Source of the DNA: Lojkania enalia
Taxonomy: Eukaryota; Ascomycota; Dothideomycetes; Pleosporales
DNA: 64,000 bases
Assembly (NCBI GenBank): GCA_010094045.1
Contig: ML986633.1
Location: forward strand, 124,722 to 188,721
Direction: 5' to 3'
Every line of letters begins with the position of its first letter. Position 1 is the stretch's first letter. The translations under genes and the position numbers were made by a program. Positions 1 to 12,060 of the stretch are shown piece after piece. The notes beneath the pieces are model-generated. The model had not been told where the DNA came from, did no database searches, and saw nothing but the letters and a program-made list of their open reading frames with translations.

Positions 1-2340
1 ATCTAAAGGATTATAAGTAGTATATTTAGCTAGTTCTTAAAGCCTTAAAAGTAAATAGTCTATAGCTTAATATAGATAAGTATAAGTTCTACTAGTTAGA
101 AGTAACCTATCTAGGGTATATAATTACTATAGAAGAGATTTATATAGACCTAAAGAAGGTAGAGATAATTATTAACTAGAAATACTCTAAGAATATAAAA
201 GATATTTAAGCCTTTATAGGCTTCGCAAACTTCTACTAACAATTTATTAGTAACTTCTTATAGAAACTCTCCCCTTTAATAGCTCTAACTAAGAAGAATA
301 CTTAATTCGACTAGAATAATAGCTGTTAATATTCCTTTAACTATCTAAAGGATGTTTTTATCTCTATACTAATTTTCTAACACTTTAACTCTAAACTACT
401 AATAGTAGTAGAAGCTAATATATCTAACTTTATAACAGCTAGCGTATTATCTTAGAGAGGTACTAATAGTAAACTAAGACCTGTTACCTATTTCTCTAAG
501 TATATAAACCCTACTAAAAGCAACTATAAGATATATAATAAGAAACTACTTATAATTATCTAATATTTTAAGTAATAGAGGCTTAAATTAGAAGGTATAG
601 CATTCTCTATAGAAGTACTAAATAATTATAAGAACCTGCAGTACTTTATAATAATAAAGCAGCTAAGCTACTAATAGACCTATTAGTTAGAATATCTATT
701 AAGGTTTAACTTTAGTATTATATACCGACCTAGAAAACTTAGAGAGAAGCCTAATACCTTAACTTAAAGGTTATAAAATAAGCTTATATAAGAAAAGGCC
801 TGTAGAGGTTATTAATAGATATTACTTCGTTCTAAACTATTCTAATAAATAGAAGTAGACTAATTAATTATAAAGATTATCGACGAAAAATACTTAAATA
901 ATAATCTAATCTAAGATATCTTAAAGCTATTAAGAAAAGAAACCTATTAATCTAAGTTCTTAACTCTAGCTAACTATAAAGAGTATAACAACCAACTATA
1001 CTACTAAGATTAACTTATAGTACTAGACTATAATAAGCTGAAGTTTAAGCTGCTATAAGCTATTTATAACTTGCTGTCTAGTAGATACCCTAGTTAAAGA
1101 AAGATCTTAGAACTACTCTAGTACGAGTACTATTAGTTAAAGATATTCGACTTAGTATAATAATATATAGGCTGTTATTATATATACTAAAGAAGTAAGA
1201 CTTTTAGAGAGAAGTACTATAGATTATTAAAACTATTGTCTATACCTAAATAAAGGTTTTAAAATATCTCTATAAACTTTATAACTAATCTATTAGAATT
1301 AGAAGGTTGTATAAATATTATAGTAGTAGTTAATAGGCTTAGTAAGTATAGACACCTAATACTATGCGTAAAAATTGAAGCTTCTAATATTATCTAACTA
1401 TTCTATTACTATATATAGGTTTACTATAGACTACTATATACTATTATATCTAACTATAGGATATAGTTTATCTCTACCTTCTACTAAAAGCTCTATAAAT
1501 AGCTATAAATTAATATATATATATTAACCAGCTTCTACTTAAAGACTAATAATTAGATAGAGAATGCTAACGCAGTAATAGAATAAGTTCTCTAAGCCTA
1601 TACTAGCTATAAATAAGATAACTAGATTAAATAGCTGCTAACAGCGCAGTTTAAAGCGAATAATATAGTATCTAAATTAATAAAAGTCTCCCCGTTTCTA
1701 GTCTACTTTAACTAGTACCCTTAAATAGGCTTTAAGCCGCTTATAGAGATCTATTAACCGCTAAAATAGTCCCTAATAGTCTAGAAAGCTAATAGACTAG
1801 TTAATAAGATAAAGAATATTATAGAGTATATTAGAGAAGAACTTACCTAGGTATAAGCGCTCTAATAAGAGTATACTAACCGTAAGCGCGTACTAGCCCC
1901 TAACTACTAGATTAATAATCTAGTTTAGCTAGACGCTAGAAATATACGTATATAAAGACCGTTAAAAAAGTTTAACTAGAAGAATATAGGCCTTTATAAG
2001 GTTATTATAAAGGTATTCTTATACGCTTATAGACTAAAGCTACCTAAATTAGCTAAAATATATCCTATATTCTATATATTACTATTATAACTAGTACTTA
2101 AGTTATCTAACTATTTATCTAATTAATAAGTATACAACTCTAAACCTATCGAGATTAATAGAGAACTAGAATACCTCGTTAAATAAATAGAAGACTTCTA
2201 CTATAACTAATAGAGATGCTGGTATAAATATCTAGTTAAATAAACTAGCTATTACGACCTAGAATAGTACCTAGCTAGTAACTTTACTAAGATAACTATT
2301 ATAGAAGATTACTACGCTAGAAACCTAAATAAATAAAACC
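1..2340 (+). pseudogene. gypsy pol remnant (RT end, RNase H, integrase, chromodomain)
   Basis: This coding remnant contains many stops. Near 200-250 the conceptual reading gives GFANFYQQFI, the conserved start of the RT/RNase H connection in Ty3/gypsy elements. The stretch to about 800 reads as RNase H. An integrase core block lies around 1400-1700, including a degenerate N-Y-R-I version of the S-D-R-G motif near 1446 and an ENANAVIEQ-like block near 1563. A chromodomain-like block with paired aromatic residues (YNQQRCWYKYLVK) sits at about 2195-2250. Frame continuity is good and most damage is stop codons from C-to-T or G-to-A changes. No functional protein can be made from this copy. What is seen is the motifs; the domain names come from knowledge of the family. 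Confidence 0.8.
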
Positions 2341-2712
2341 TAAATATAATATTATATCTAGATTCTTAATTAGACGTTAGAGTTTAATTTAAGTATATTT
2401 TTAGACGCCTATAATAATACTATACTAATATAATACTAGTAATAATACTACTACTAATCTCTAGTATAGTACTACTATATAAACCGAACCGATTTAACCC
2501 CTAATATAATACTACTATTAACTACTAGTTATGCTGATATACCTGCAATCTAACCTAATTTCTAGTATAGTACTACTATATAATAATAACTAATTACGCT
2601 AATATATCTATAACTTTAACTAATACTAGTATTAATAACTATTATTTAATTATAAATAACCTAAATATAATATAAAGATCTAACTTATAGGAGCTTATAA
2701 CTAAAAGGGGGG
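1..2712 (+). mobile_element. Ty3/gypsy chromovirus LTR retrotransposon, 3' part, RIP-degraded
   Basis: The window opens inside an old Ty3/gypsy element, and only its 3' part is present. Reading through the stop codons on the plus strand gives, in order, the end of reverse transcriptase, RNase H, integrase and a chromodomain, which is the domain order of fungal chromoviruses. A purine run (aaaagggggg, 2703-2712) follows the coding part, as a polypurine tract should just before a 3' LTR. Base composition is extremely TpA-rich and nearly every in-frame stop is TAG or TAA at sites where Gln or Trp would be expected, which is the RIP pattern. The 5' LTR and gag lie outside the window. Assignment to the superfamily is firm; family-level naming is not possible here. 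Confidence 0.85.
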
Positions 2713-3010
2713 TATTATTATAGTAATACCGTAATACTTCTATACCTATACTACTCTTACTATAATACTTAAACTAGCTGCTAGTAATAGCTGTTAGCTG
2801 CTAGCTAGAATATAATCGACTTATTATAACTATGATAGAGGAAGGTTTTACTAACCTAGCTAGCCTATATAGTAGTATAAACCTAGCTTCTATAAAAACC
2901 TATATAATATAGATATCTCTATTTTTTATATAATATTTTAATATTTATATATAATATATAGTAATAGAGTTAACTATTTAAAGTATAATTAACTAACTAT
3001 ATATAAGTAT
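2713..3010 (+). repeat. probable 3' LTR of the gypsy element (right edge uncertain)
   Basis: The segment starts immediately after the purine tract with tattattatagtaatacc. A TATA-like tataaaa lies near 2896, as in an LTR promoter. No second copy exists in the window, so neither the right edge nor a target duplication can be fixed. The end given is approximate. Confidence 0.4.
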
Positions 3011-4098
3011 CTATAATACCTAGATATAGATACTATTTTTTAAGGTTAACCTTAAAGATTTAGACCTACTTTCTATACTCTATAATAAGAGCTTTTAAAT
3101 TAGAAAATATATACTTATATAGCTTTAATTTAAACTTAGCTTAAGAAGATAGGTATAAGGTATTAAATAGTACCAGGTAGCTAATTAGCTCGTATAACGC
3201 CTGGTAGTAGAAGAGCTTAAGAAAAGGGTAATTAATAGATATAGATAGTAATATCTCTATACCTATTTTCGATAATATAGCTATATTATTATATAAGATT
3301 GACTATTCTAGACTTATTATATAATAAACTTTAAAGTAGTTAAATACTATAAGTAAGATTTCTAATAATATTATAATAAGTATATTATTCTAGGCCCGAA
3401 TTTTATCTAGTCTATTAATAGCTACTATAAGCTAAAGTTGTATAGGGTTAAAATATATACTTCTATTATATTATATAGGTATATATAGGAATATCTACTT
3501 ATATAGTAGTAAGCTACCTTCGCCAGTTTCTTAAAACCTTAAAAGATATATAGTAGTAACCTTACTTTATATAATCTAATTATAGAGGAGAAATAGTTAT
3601 ATTAGTAGATGCTTATTACTAGCTTTAAACCTTTTCTAAGCTAGAGCTTTAGTTTATAGAGTATTATCTCTATAGTATAAGTATAGTAAATTAATAAATT
3701 AAAGCTTAGTAGTAGTAGCTTTTAAAAGGCCTTCTTTTTTATTAGAGGGTAAGTATATTATATAATTCTTTCTACCGTTATCTAATAATAGTTAGAATTA
3801 TTTTTACTATCTATAAGTATAAGGCTTTTTCTCTAAGAATAGTATAGCTAACCAGCTTAGCCTATATACTATATATATTTCTATTCTTTAAGAAGAGCTT
3901 TATAACTTTATATAATTATAGAATTCCTACTTAATTTAGAAGTAAAAGAATTATCTAAATACTATAGTTAGAAAGTTTTTTATACTATACTACTATTTAG
4001 AAAGCTATATATAGAACTAGACTATTTTATTTAATACTAAGCAGCTTTATACAATTAAAAAATAAGTTAATATCTAGAATATAGATAGCTACCTTCTA
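3011..4098. other. unassigned RIP-degraded AT-rich DNA
   Basis: This is about 1.1 kb of TpA-rich sequence between the gypsy and copia elements. Both strands were read through stops. Some stretches hold a frame, but no RT, integrase or transposase motif was recognised. It is the DNA into which the copia element inserted, and is most likely an older transposon too far decayed to name. Confidence 0.5.
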
Positions 4099-4103
4099 TA
4101 AGA
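4099..4103. repeat. target-site duplication, left copy (TAAGA)
   Basis: The five bases taaga directly precede the left LTR and recur at 9758-9762 directly after the right LTR. A 5-bp duplication is the usual footprint of Ty1/copia integrase. Confidence 0.85.
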
Positions 4104-4307
4104 TATTATAGGGATTTTCGGCTAGTCTACCGAGCTGTATTAGATATCGACGTACGATATCACGGTCGATATTACGCCGGATATCACGCTAGATATTAGC
4201 TGATATACCCCTTTTTCATGTATCTAAATATGGCCCGCTGGCCATCTTCAATCAACCAGTTCAGCTCTTTATCTCCCTCCCTAAGACAAGATTCGCCTCT
4301 TACTATA
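4104..4307 (+). repeat. copia 5' LTR (204 bp)
   Basis: Starts tattataggg and ends cttactata. The expected TG...CA ends of an LTR read TA...TA here, consistent with RIP of both ends. The same length and sequence class recur at 9554-9757. Contains the unmutated blocks cccctttttcatgta and aatatggcccgctgg in both copies. Confidence 0.9.
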
Positions 4308-4322
4308 GTTATAAGCCCGGTT
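4308..4322 (+). other. primer-binding site complementary to an initiator-Met half-tRNA
   Basis: The bases gttataagcccggtt follow the left LTR with no gap. Apart from one G-to-A change they match the complement of the anticodon stem-loop region of initiator tRNA-Met. Several copia-group elements prime from an internal tRNA-iMet fragment, so this fits the superfamily. The tRNA match is from knowledge of the conserved tRNA, not an alignment. Confidence 0.6.
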
Positions 4323-4559
4323 ACCGCACTAAAATAGCTGTAACTTAATTTATATATTGCGATTAATATCGCTCCTTTTTATTTAGTATCGTAATATCGC
4401 GATATCATCATCTTTATCGTTTACCAACGATTTTTTTTAGGCACTTAGCTATTAGAATTACGTGCAAATTCTACACTTTATAAGCCTATTAATACGCTGT
4501 ATCGCGTTTAAGGCTATTTTTATTCTCTAGTATCGATATATCCTAGTATATTTCTAGTG

Positions 4560-7500
4560 TTACAACGGTTGTACACTCCTCTATAGCTATATCTAAAAAG
4601 AAGATATTTAGTACCTCTAGTAATTAGGAGGATTAGCTCGAGTAGTATAAACTAATAGCTAGTAGGCTAAGGGTATAGGAATATTTAGATCTAAGCGTAC
4701 CTCCTAAAAAGGTTAAAATCTATAAGCTAGAACCTCCCCTCCTTAATATAGGTGAGTTCCGGACCCCGAAGATAAATCTAGAAGGGGAAATAGAAAGATA
4801 CCCCTCTAGCAGAGTTATATATAAGGAGATAACCTTAATACAAATAATAGATTAGAACTAGGTAAGAAACTAGTATAACTAATAGAAGAAGAATTAGATT
4901 AAGATCGACGACACTCTCCGTACTATATATAGCGATATTCTAACGATAATATCGCCTTAACATAAAGTAATACTTAGTAATAATATAACTAGCTACGAGA
5001 TTCTTAGAATCTTATAGGAAAAGTTAGCATCTACTATTAAGTCGAGGGAGCAACTAATCTAGAAGAAATATTAAGCTCTCCTCAAGTACCTAACTAATAG
5101 AGAGGTAGAGAAGTAGCTAAATTAGTAGAATTAGGTAATCCGTCGTACTAAGGCTGCTAGCTTAGTAGAAGTTCAGGGCCTTAGAGTAGAAAAGGATTTT
5201 CTTCTAACAGTTGCTAAGAAAGATAAGGTATAAGCGCTAATCTATATAGTACCGATTAACGCTAAAAATAAGCTAGGTAGAATTAATTAACTAATTCTTA
5301 CGATTAAATAATTAGTATACCGATATGCTAATTACTATAGATATTTTAATCTATAGAAGGTACTCGGCTCGTTTATAGTTTTACAACGTCTATTAATTCC
5401 TCAAGCAAATTCTAATAGTACTATATAGCAGCCTTAAGAAAAATCTAGTTCGTAATTACGTACTCTACTACCCTACTTCTATAAGAAGCGGTACTTTTAG
5501 AGTAATTGCGAGTACGTAAACGAATCGATTAAGCTACTAAACTGGGTACTAGATTAGGAAATACTAAAAGCCTGAGATAATATCTTAAATAGGAATAACT
5601 AGGGGAAAAAGAATACTCTAAAGGTAAATATAGAAAAATATAAGAAGTTAAAATCTTCGTTTAATAGTAAAACCTCTATAAAAGCTACTAGCCTCTAGGG
5701 AAATACCTAGGTAATTTAAAGGGGCAATTTTTTAGCAAGTACTACCCTTAAGAAAGAAGAGACTAGTATTTTAAATCGGTAGATACTTAATCTAGGTTCT
5801 AATATCTATATATATAACTCTAAAGCTTTTAGTTAGTAGACTACTTAGATAGCAAATTCTAAAGATAAAATTACTACGAGAGATAGTATATATCTTATAT
5901 TAGAATAGGGTACTATCGCAATTATAATTAATTCTCCTATAGGCTTAAGGGATATCGAGCTAATAGAAGTTGCTTACATCTCTTAGTTGCTAACTAATAT
6001 AATAGCTCTAATTAGAAATAGAGAATAGGGTATTTAGTTCAACTTAGGTAGAGATTACTTTTACTAGTATAATTACTATAATATCGTTTATTATTTAAAA
6101 TTGTTTAATAGCTACTAGCTACTAGACGTAGACCTAGTAAAAAGGCTTCTACTCGATTTGCTTTCCGGATATAAGATAGTTGTAGTAATTAAGGAAAAGC
6201 CTTTTTATCGCCAGTAACTAATATAAATTATTTCTTCAGCTGAAGTATACTGATTATTAGACTACCTAGATAGAGATTTAGTATTAGCCCTACCTTAAAC
6301 AGCTAAGGGTATTTAGTTAAGCAATTAAAAAGTACTAGTATAGTAAGATTACTAGATATATATATAAGCGAAGTTATTATAGCAGATTAGCTGGTATAGT
6401 TAGCTTTACCTAGCTACTAAACTATTTGAGAGAATTGTAATTAATATTATACAACTTTAGAAGAACTATAAGAGGTGTTATAATAGTAAGAGATACCTAT
6501 TTTATATAGTTAATTAGATGTCCTAGTAGTATAAGAGATTTATAATATATAATCGGTTAAAATCTACTCTCGCGAAAGCCTTTAAAATACTATTAGCAAA
6601 AATTAAATAATAGTATAAAAGAAAGATTGTATATATCTATATAGATAATAACTTAAGCTTCTTAGAATTTATAGAAGTATTATTCGATTAAGAAATTATA
6701 ATTAAAGCTCGCGCGCTTTATACGCCTAAGTAGAATAGTCTAGTAGAGTAAGTAGAGTACTAAATTATAACCCGCGCGCGTGCTCTTGTAATAGAAGATA
6801 ATATCTCTAATAAATATACTAATAAATTAGCTTATATAGTAATATACCTACTTAATAGAACGCTAATTGCAAGCCTTTAATTTAAAACCCTATATAAGGC
6901 TGTTTTTAACTATAAACCATTTCTTACTTACCTTTAGGTTATAAGATCGCAAGCGTATATTTTAGATAAAACTCTGTTAAGAGGCGATAAACTAGTATTA
7001 CAGGTACTAATCGGGAAACTCTTATAATATAGGAGTACAAATATATACTAAATGCTAATTCCGAAACTAAAACGGGTATTTAATACTAGGAATATTATAT
7101 TTAGTAATATTATATCTAGTAAGGAGGAGGAATATCTGCTAAAAGAATCCCTAGAAAAGATTCTTTTTCAAATTAATAATATTAAGAGCTCTATTAATAG
7201 TAGCAATAATAAAACGATTAAAGTTGTAGAAGCGATCTACAAGGATTAACTACCTAATTAAGATATTTCTACTAAGTTAGCAGGCAATTTAATTAGTAAG
7301 AAGGCCTATTAGTAGGAAAACACTGTTTTTAAAGAATAAATCAATGATATTACTAGTAATTAGAGACTCCTAACGCTAGAATTAATACTAGTACTAGTAC
7401 TAAAGAATTAGGATACCCCTACAGCGCTACTAGTAGATAGTAAAAATACTGCGTTTAGCGATAATTTGCTATAAGGATGGTAACTATTATCTTCTTATAC

Positions 7501-9340
7501 TTCTATACCCTTAAGAAGAATAAATAATACCCTATAGAGGGAAGAAATTAGTAGTTAAATATTAAGGGATAATATAATCTAAGAAGATAGGTTCTTATAT
7601 AGCCGCAGGCCGCTTTAATTATACTTTACAACCTTTACAGTACTATCTAATAGCGAGCTAATACCGGCAAATTATATAAAGGAAACTCGTACTATTAGAA
7701 AATATTATCGCAATCAGCTTCTACTAGAACTAAAATACTATAAGGATCTAAAGAATTACCCTTTTAGTACTAACTTCTATAAGACCTGTCGTGCTAAGTT
7801 ATAGAAGTAGGAGGATATAGATACCTAGTAAAAGGTAATAATCCTCTAAGACTCTACTAAAATTCTTCTAGTAATATAGGTATTCGCATATAAATTTAAT
7901 AAGGACGGTTTCCTATATAAATTTAAGGCTAGATTAGTTGTACGCGGCGATCTACAATCTTAATAGGGAGATACCTATACTACTATACTAGCTGTACAAA
8001 CCTTTCGCTTTCTAATATTAATTGCAACTTATTTTAAACTTAATATATACTAGTTTAATATTATTAATACGTTTCTTAACTACCGATTAGACAGGTTAAT
8101 ATATATCTATATACTAGAAGGTTTCGTATATAAGTATAAGAAATATCTACAACTATAGAAAGTTATATATAGCTTTAAGGATGCTTCGAAACTTTAGTAT
8201 TATAAGCTGGATAGGACTCTAAGGTAATTAGGCCTTAAAATAGTACTAGGAATATCTTACTTATATATAAACGATAAGCTAATCATCTTCTTTTATATTA
8301 ATAATATTATAATCCTAGTTTACCTATTAAATATCTCTACTAAGCAGAAATTTAAATCGCAATTAAGTAATAAATACGAACTTCAATTCCTTAGAAATCT
8401 AAATTAGTTTCTAGGAGTTTAAGTCGTACGCGATATATAGTAGTATAAGATCTAACTACTATAGGACTTATTTATTAATAAGGTAGTAGCGCGATTTAAT
8501 ATTACGGTTAATAAGAAGGCGCTAAGTACGCCTCTATATAAGAACGTACTACTAGCCGCTACTAAAGAATCCTCTAATAGGATATCTTACTACTAACAAT
8601 TAATTAATTGTCTAGCCTAGATTGTAGTTTTTATACACTCTAATATCGCGCGAGCGTACTTAATATTATTATAATATCTCTAGAACCCTAGTAATTATTA
8701 TATTAATGCTGCCTTAAGGATATAGTAATATTTAATTAGTATAAAGTACTTAGCAATTATAGTAATAGCTGATAATATATAAAATACTTCTACTATCAGC
8801 TAGAGTAGTAATATTAATTATATTAACCCTATAAAGTAATTACTATTCTATAGTACATCTAATATAGCCTTCGGCGATAATTCTAATACTTATTAAAGTT
8901 CTTACAGCTATATATTTTAACTTTTTAGGATGCTAATTAATTAGAAAGCCTTAATTTAGCGTACGGTTATAAAATCGACTACTGAGGCAGAATTATTAGT
9001 ACTATTAGTTGCCGGATTAGAAATAGAGTAGTAGTAGAAGGCCTTCGCTTTACTATACTTCTATATTAACACGCAACTAGTACTACTTTACAATAATTAA
9101 TAAATAGTAGATATCGTAAATAAGCTATTTAAGCGTCTTAATACTAAACTTCGCTATATAGATATATACTAGTACTAGCTATATTAAGAAGTAGTAGAGT
9201 AGAGACTTATAATTAGTTGACAACCGATGAATCTAATACCAGCCGACGGCCTTACAAAAGTTCTACAGCTGTAATAATACTAAAGGTTTATTAAGCAACT
9301 GAAAATAGAAGATATTTTAACTAGAATTAAATCTCAGGAA
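4560..9340 (+). pseudogene. copia gag-pol remnant
   Basis: Conceptual reading through stops shows an aspartic-protease block (L-G-S-N-I-Y-I, about 5797-5817), with its first catalytic-motif residue altered. A GAG-pre-integrase block follows near 6390, then an integrase core around 6640-6800 with YIDNNLSF and ALYTPK segments. Reverse transcriptase spans about 7700-8500 and RNase H about 8820-9310, with a STTEAELL segment near 8979 and a PADGLTK segment near 9240. At about 8291-8314 the polymerase active site reads F-Y-I-N-N, so both catalytic aspartates are now Asn. The 65-codon open stretch at 7052-7249 is just a stop-free part of this remnant. gag is placed only by position. Confidence 0.85.
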
Positions 9341-9544
9341 TTTCTATCAGCTAAATAAATCGATTACTAATAAGAATCTTAGGGGGTGATTAAAAATTAA
9401 TTATAACTCACCCTATATTATATTAAATTAATATTTCTATAAGCGTACTTAGCTCTACTACTAGTTACTCTATATAATTTACCTCTTTTAGTATAGTATC
9501 TACCTTTATTTTTTCGATGCAGCTTCTCCTTCGCAGTTAAAATT

Positions 9545-9551
9545 AGGGGGG
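9545..9551 (+). other. copia polypurine tract
   Basis: Aggggggta lies two bases before the right LTR. This is the standard position of the plus-strand primer for LTR retroelements. Confidence 0.7.
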
Positions 9552-9553
9552 TA

Positions 9554-9757
9554 TATTATAGGGATTTTCAGCTAGTCTGCCGAGCTGTATTAGATATCGA
9601 CGTACGATATTATAGTCGATATTACACCGGATATTATGCTGGATATTAGCTAATATACCCCTTTTTCATGTACATAAATATGGCCCGCTGGCTATCTTCA
9701 ATCAACCAGTTTAGCTCCTTATCTCCCTCCCTGAGACAAGATTTACCTCTTACTATA
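9554..9757 (+). repeat. copia 3' LTR (204 bp)
   Basis: Same length as the left LTR. It carries extra C-to-T and G-to-A changes relative to it, for example atattatag where the left copy has atatcacgg. It ends cttactata and is followed by TAAGA. Confidence 0.9.
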
Positions 9758-9762
9758 TAAGA
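9758..9762. repeat. target-site duplication, right copy (TAAGA)
   Basis: Matches 4099-4103 exactly and abuts the right LTR. Confidence 0.85.
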
Positions 9763-12060
9763 AATACTTAAATAGTATAATAGAGTTCTTAACTTATTTA
9801 GATTTAATAGTATAATTATAGTTTACTCTACTCTTTAAGATTATATAATATTATATTTTAATATATATCTTTAACTTTAGGTAAAGATATAGTATTATAT
9901 TTAAAATAATCTTTAGCCTATACTATTACTACTATAACTACCTATTAGAGTATAGAACTAGCAGGTAAGGTTTTATATAATTCTCTTATTATAATACTAA
10001 TAATAGTAGAGAAACTAAAATATATAATAGAATATTATTTAAAATATTAACCTTAAGATAAATTCTATAAATTTATATAATAAAGAGTATTTAATAGATT
10101 TAGATCTAGTTTAGAAAGCTTACTTATATATAGTTACTAAACCTATATTCTTCCTATAGTTTATATAATAGATTTTTATCTCTTCTTCTATCTCTTCTTC
10201 TATTATTAGTTTTGTCTCTTTTATCTTATATAATTATAAGTAATTTAGATTTCCTTAAGTTTTATCTAGTAGAAGGGAAACTCTATAGTAAGTACCTAGC
10301 TATATATAGCTTCTACCTAAGATGCTGTAATCTAATCTACTCCTCTACCCCTATATAAGAAGAGAAAGAGAAAGAGGTTTTCTACCTTAATAATATATCT
10401 AAAATCTTAAAGAAGGTAATATTTATTTCTTCTATATAAGTAAATTTATATATAATAGTTAAAGCAGCTTATTAGTAGTTAATTTAATAAACCTCTTAAC
10501 TTTTAATCTAGTCCTTAAAGTTCTCTATCCTTCTTATAGTCTGTCTTATATAATAGGAACTTATAGATAAGAGTAGCTAGTACTAAAAGTAGTTTATTAA
10601 GTATAATATCTTATATATATATAAAACCTTCTTACCCTTCTATACTAATTAATAATAGATAAGACTTAGATCTAACCCTAGAACTCTTCTATTTTCTCTC
10701 CTAATAAGTTTATTTAAAGCTCTCTCCTTTATAAGTTTATATAAGTTAACCTTTCTAGATTTATAGATACTTAACTATATCTTATTACTAATATAGGAAA
10801 AGATAATATAATATATCTTCTAAAGAGTATAGAGAGTTATAGTATAATTAAAGATCTAATAGAGAGTAGATTTTTTAAGAAGAGTAACTAGAATACTACT
10901 ACTATATACCTAGTATATAAGATAGTTAAAGAGATAGATGTAGCTAAAGCTTCTACCTACAAAAACTCTATAAAACCTCCTAAGATTAAGAAGGAGAAGA
11001 AGAAAGTAGTAGGGAAGAAGGTTAAGTTAGAACCTATTATAAAGAAAGAGGTAGTATTATATAAGTATAAACAAATAATATCTTAGCTATTAAATCCTTA
11101 AGAATTAAGGTTACTATAGAAGGTAGAGAATTACTAGGCGGTTAATAACTAGGCGCTATATAAGCTTTACAGCTTATTAAAGAAGTAGAAAATTTTAGTA
11201 GAAAAGTATAGTATCTTATATAAAGGTTTAATTTATTACTATTTTATAAACTAGCCTAATTTAGTTTTATTATATAATAGTTACTTATCCTAGATACTAT
11301 ATAAAAGTATAGGCTATAACTAGGTATTATAGATATTCTTATATAGCTAGGAAGGGTAAGTTTAGTATAACAGCCTTATATAATAGGCAGGCGGAATAAG
11401 AAAGAAAAAAAGAAGGATCGTACGTACTTCTATACTAAAACTATAGTATTCTAGGCTAAAACTCTAGCTAGCTTATTATTATCTATTAATAATAGCTATA
11501 TAGCTAAGCTGTTACCAGCGCTTCTATTACCTCTAGGGCTAGACTCTAGTTATAGTAGCCCACCCGTAGGCTTATTATTACCCCTAGCTTATACGGAGTA
11601 GCGGGCTGCGTAGTCTCGCTACTTACAGTTCTTATAGTATCTGCTAAAGTGCCCCTCTATATAGCGGCACTCTAGGAAGGGTTATAGTCCTTATATAGCG
11701 CCGCGGTAAGTACTATATACAGTTCTTATTCGCCTCCTACGAGATTATATAAGAATAGTATTAATATATAACGGCCTATATGTAGCTATTTAGGCGGGAG
11801 TTATACTACCGTATATAAACTCTACGTCCTGCCCAGGAAGGGCTAGTACTATAAGAGTCTGCCGACTATAAGTAAGTAGAGCTAACTACTACCCTCCTAT
11901 ATATAGGATAGGGTTAGTATTAACACCAGCTTAGGCGGCGGCTGTAACAGCGGTATTATAGAGAATAACAGCCCTAATCACAGTTAGGATCGTATAACTA
12001 GAAGGTTAGGGGTAGGAGAGCTAGCTAAGCTAATAGTAAGGCACTTAAGATTGCAAGCTT
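9763..12060. other. unassigned RIP-degraded AT-rich DNA up to the isochore edge
   Basis: This TpA-rich DNA has few long frames. At about 10,980-11,080 a plus-strand frame is Lys/Glu/Val-rich. From there to about 11,870 a frame with TAG/TAA stops can be followed, suggesting one more decayed coding element, but no domain was recognised. Local composition becomes richer in G and C from about 11,500. The TpA-dominated pattern stops near 12,060. Confidence 0.5.

Larger units (their letters stand above)
4104..9757 (+). mobile_element. complete Ty1/copia LTR retrotransposon, RIP-inactivated
   Basis: This 5654-bp element is bounded by two 204-bp direct repeats (4104-4307 and 9554-9757) and flanked by the 5-bp duplication TAAGA. 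Inside are a primer-binding site, a gag-pol remnant in the order protease, integrase, reverse transcriptase, RNase H (the copia order), and a polypurine tract just before the right LTR. All structural parts are present, but the coding part is full of TAG/TAA stops. The two LTRs, identical at insertion, differ at about 18 positions by my count. All but one of those are transitions, as expected if RIP rather than slow neutral decay made most of the changes. Confidence 0.92.

Noticed and set aside
7052..7249. 65-codon ORF in the AT-rich region
   Set aside because: A stop-free patch of the dead copia gag-pol, not an independent gene.
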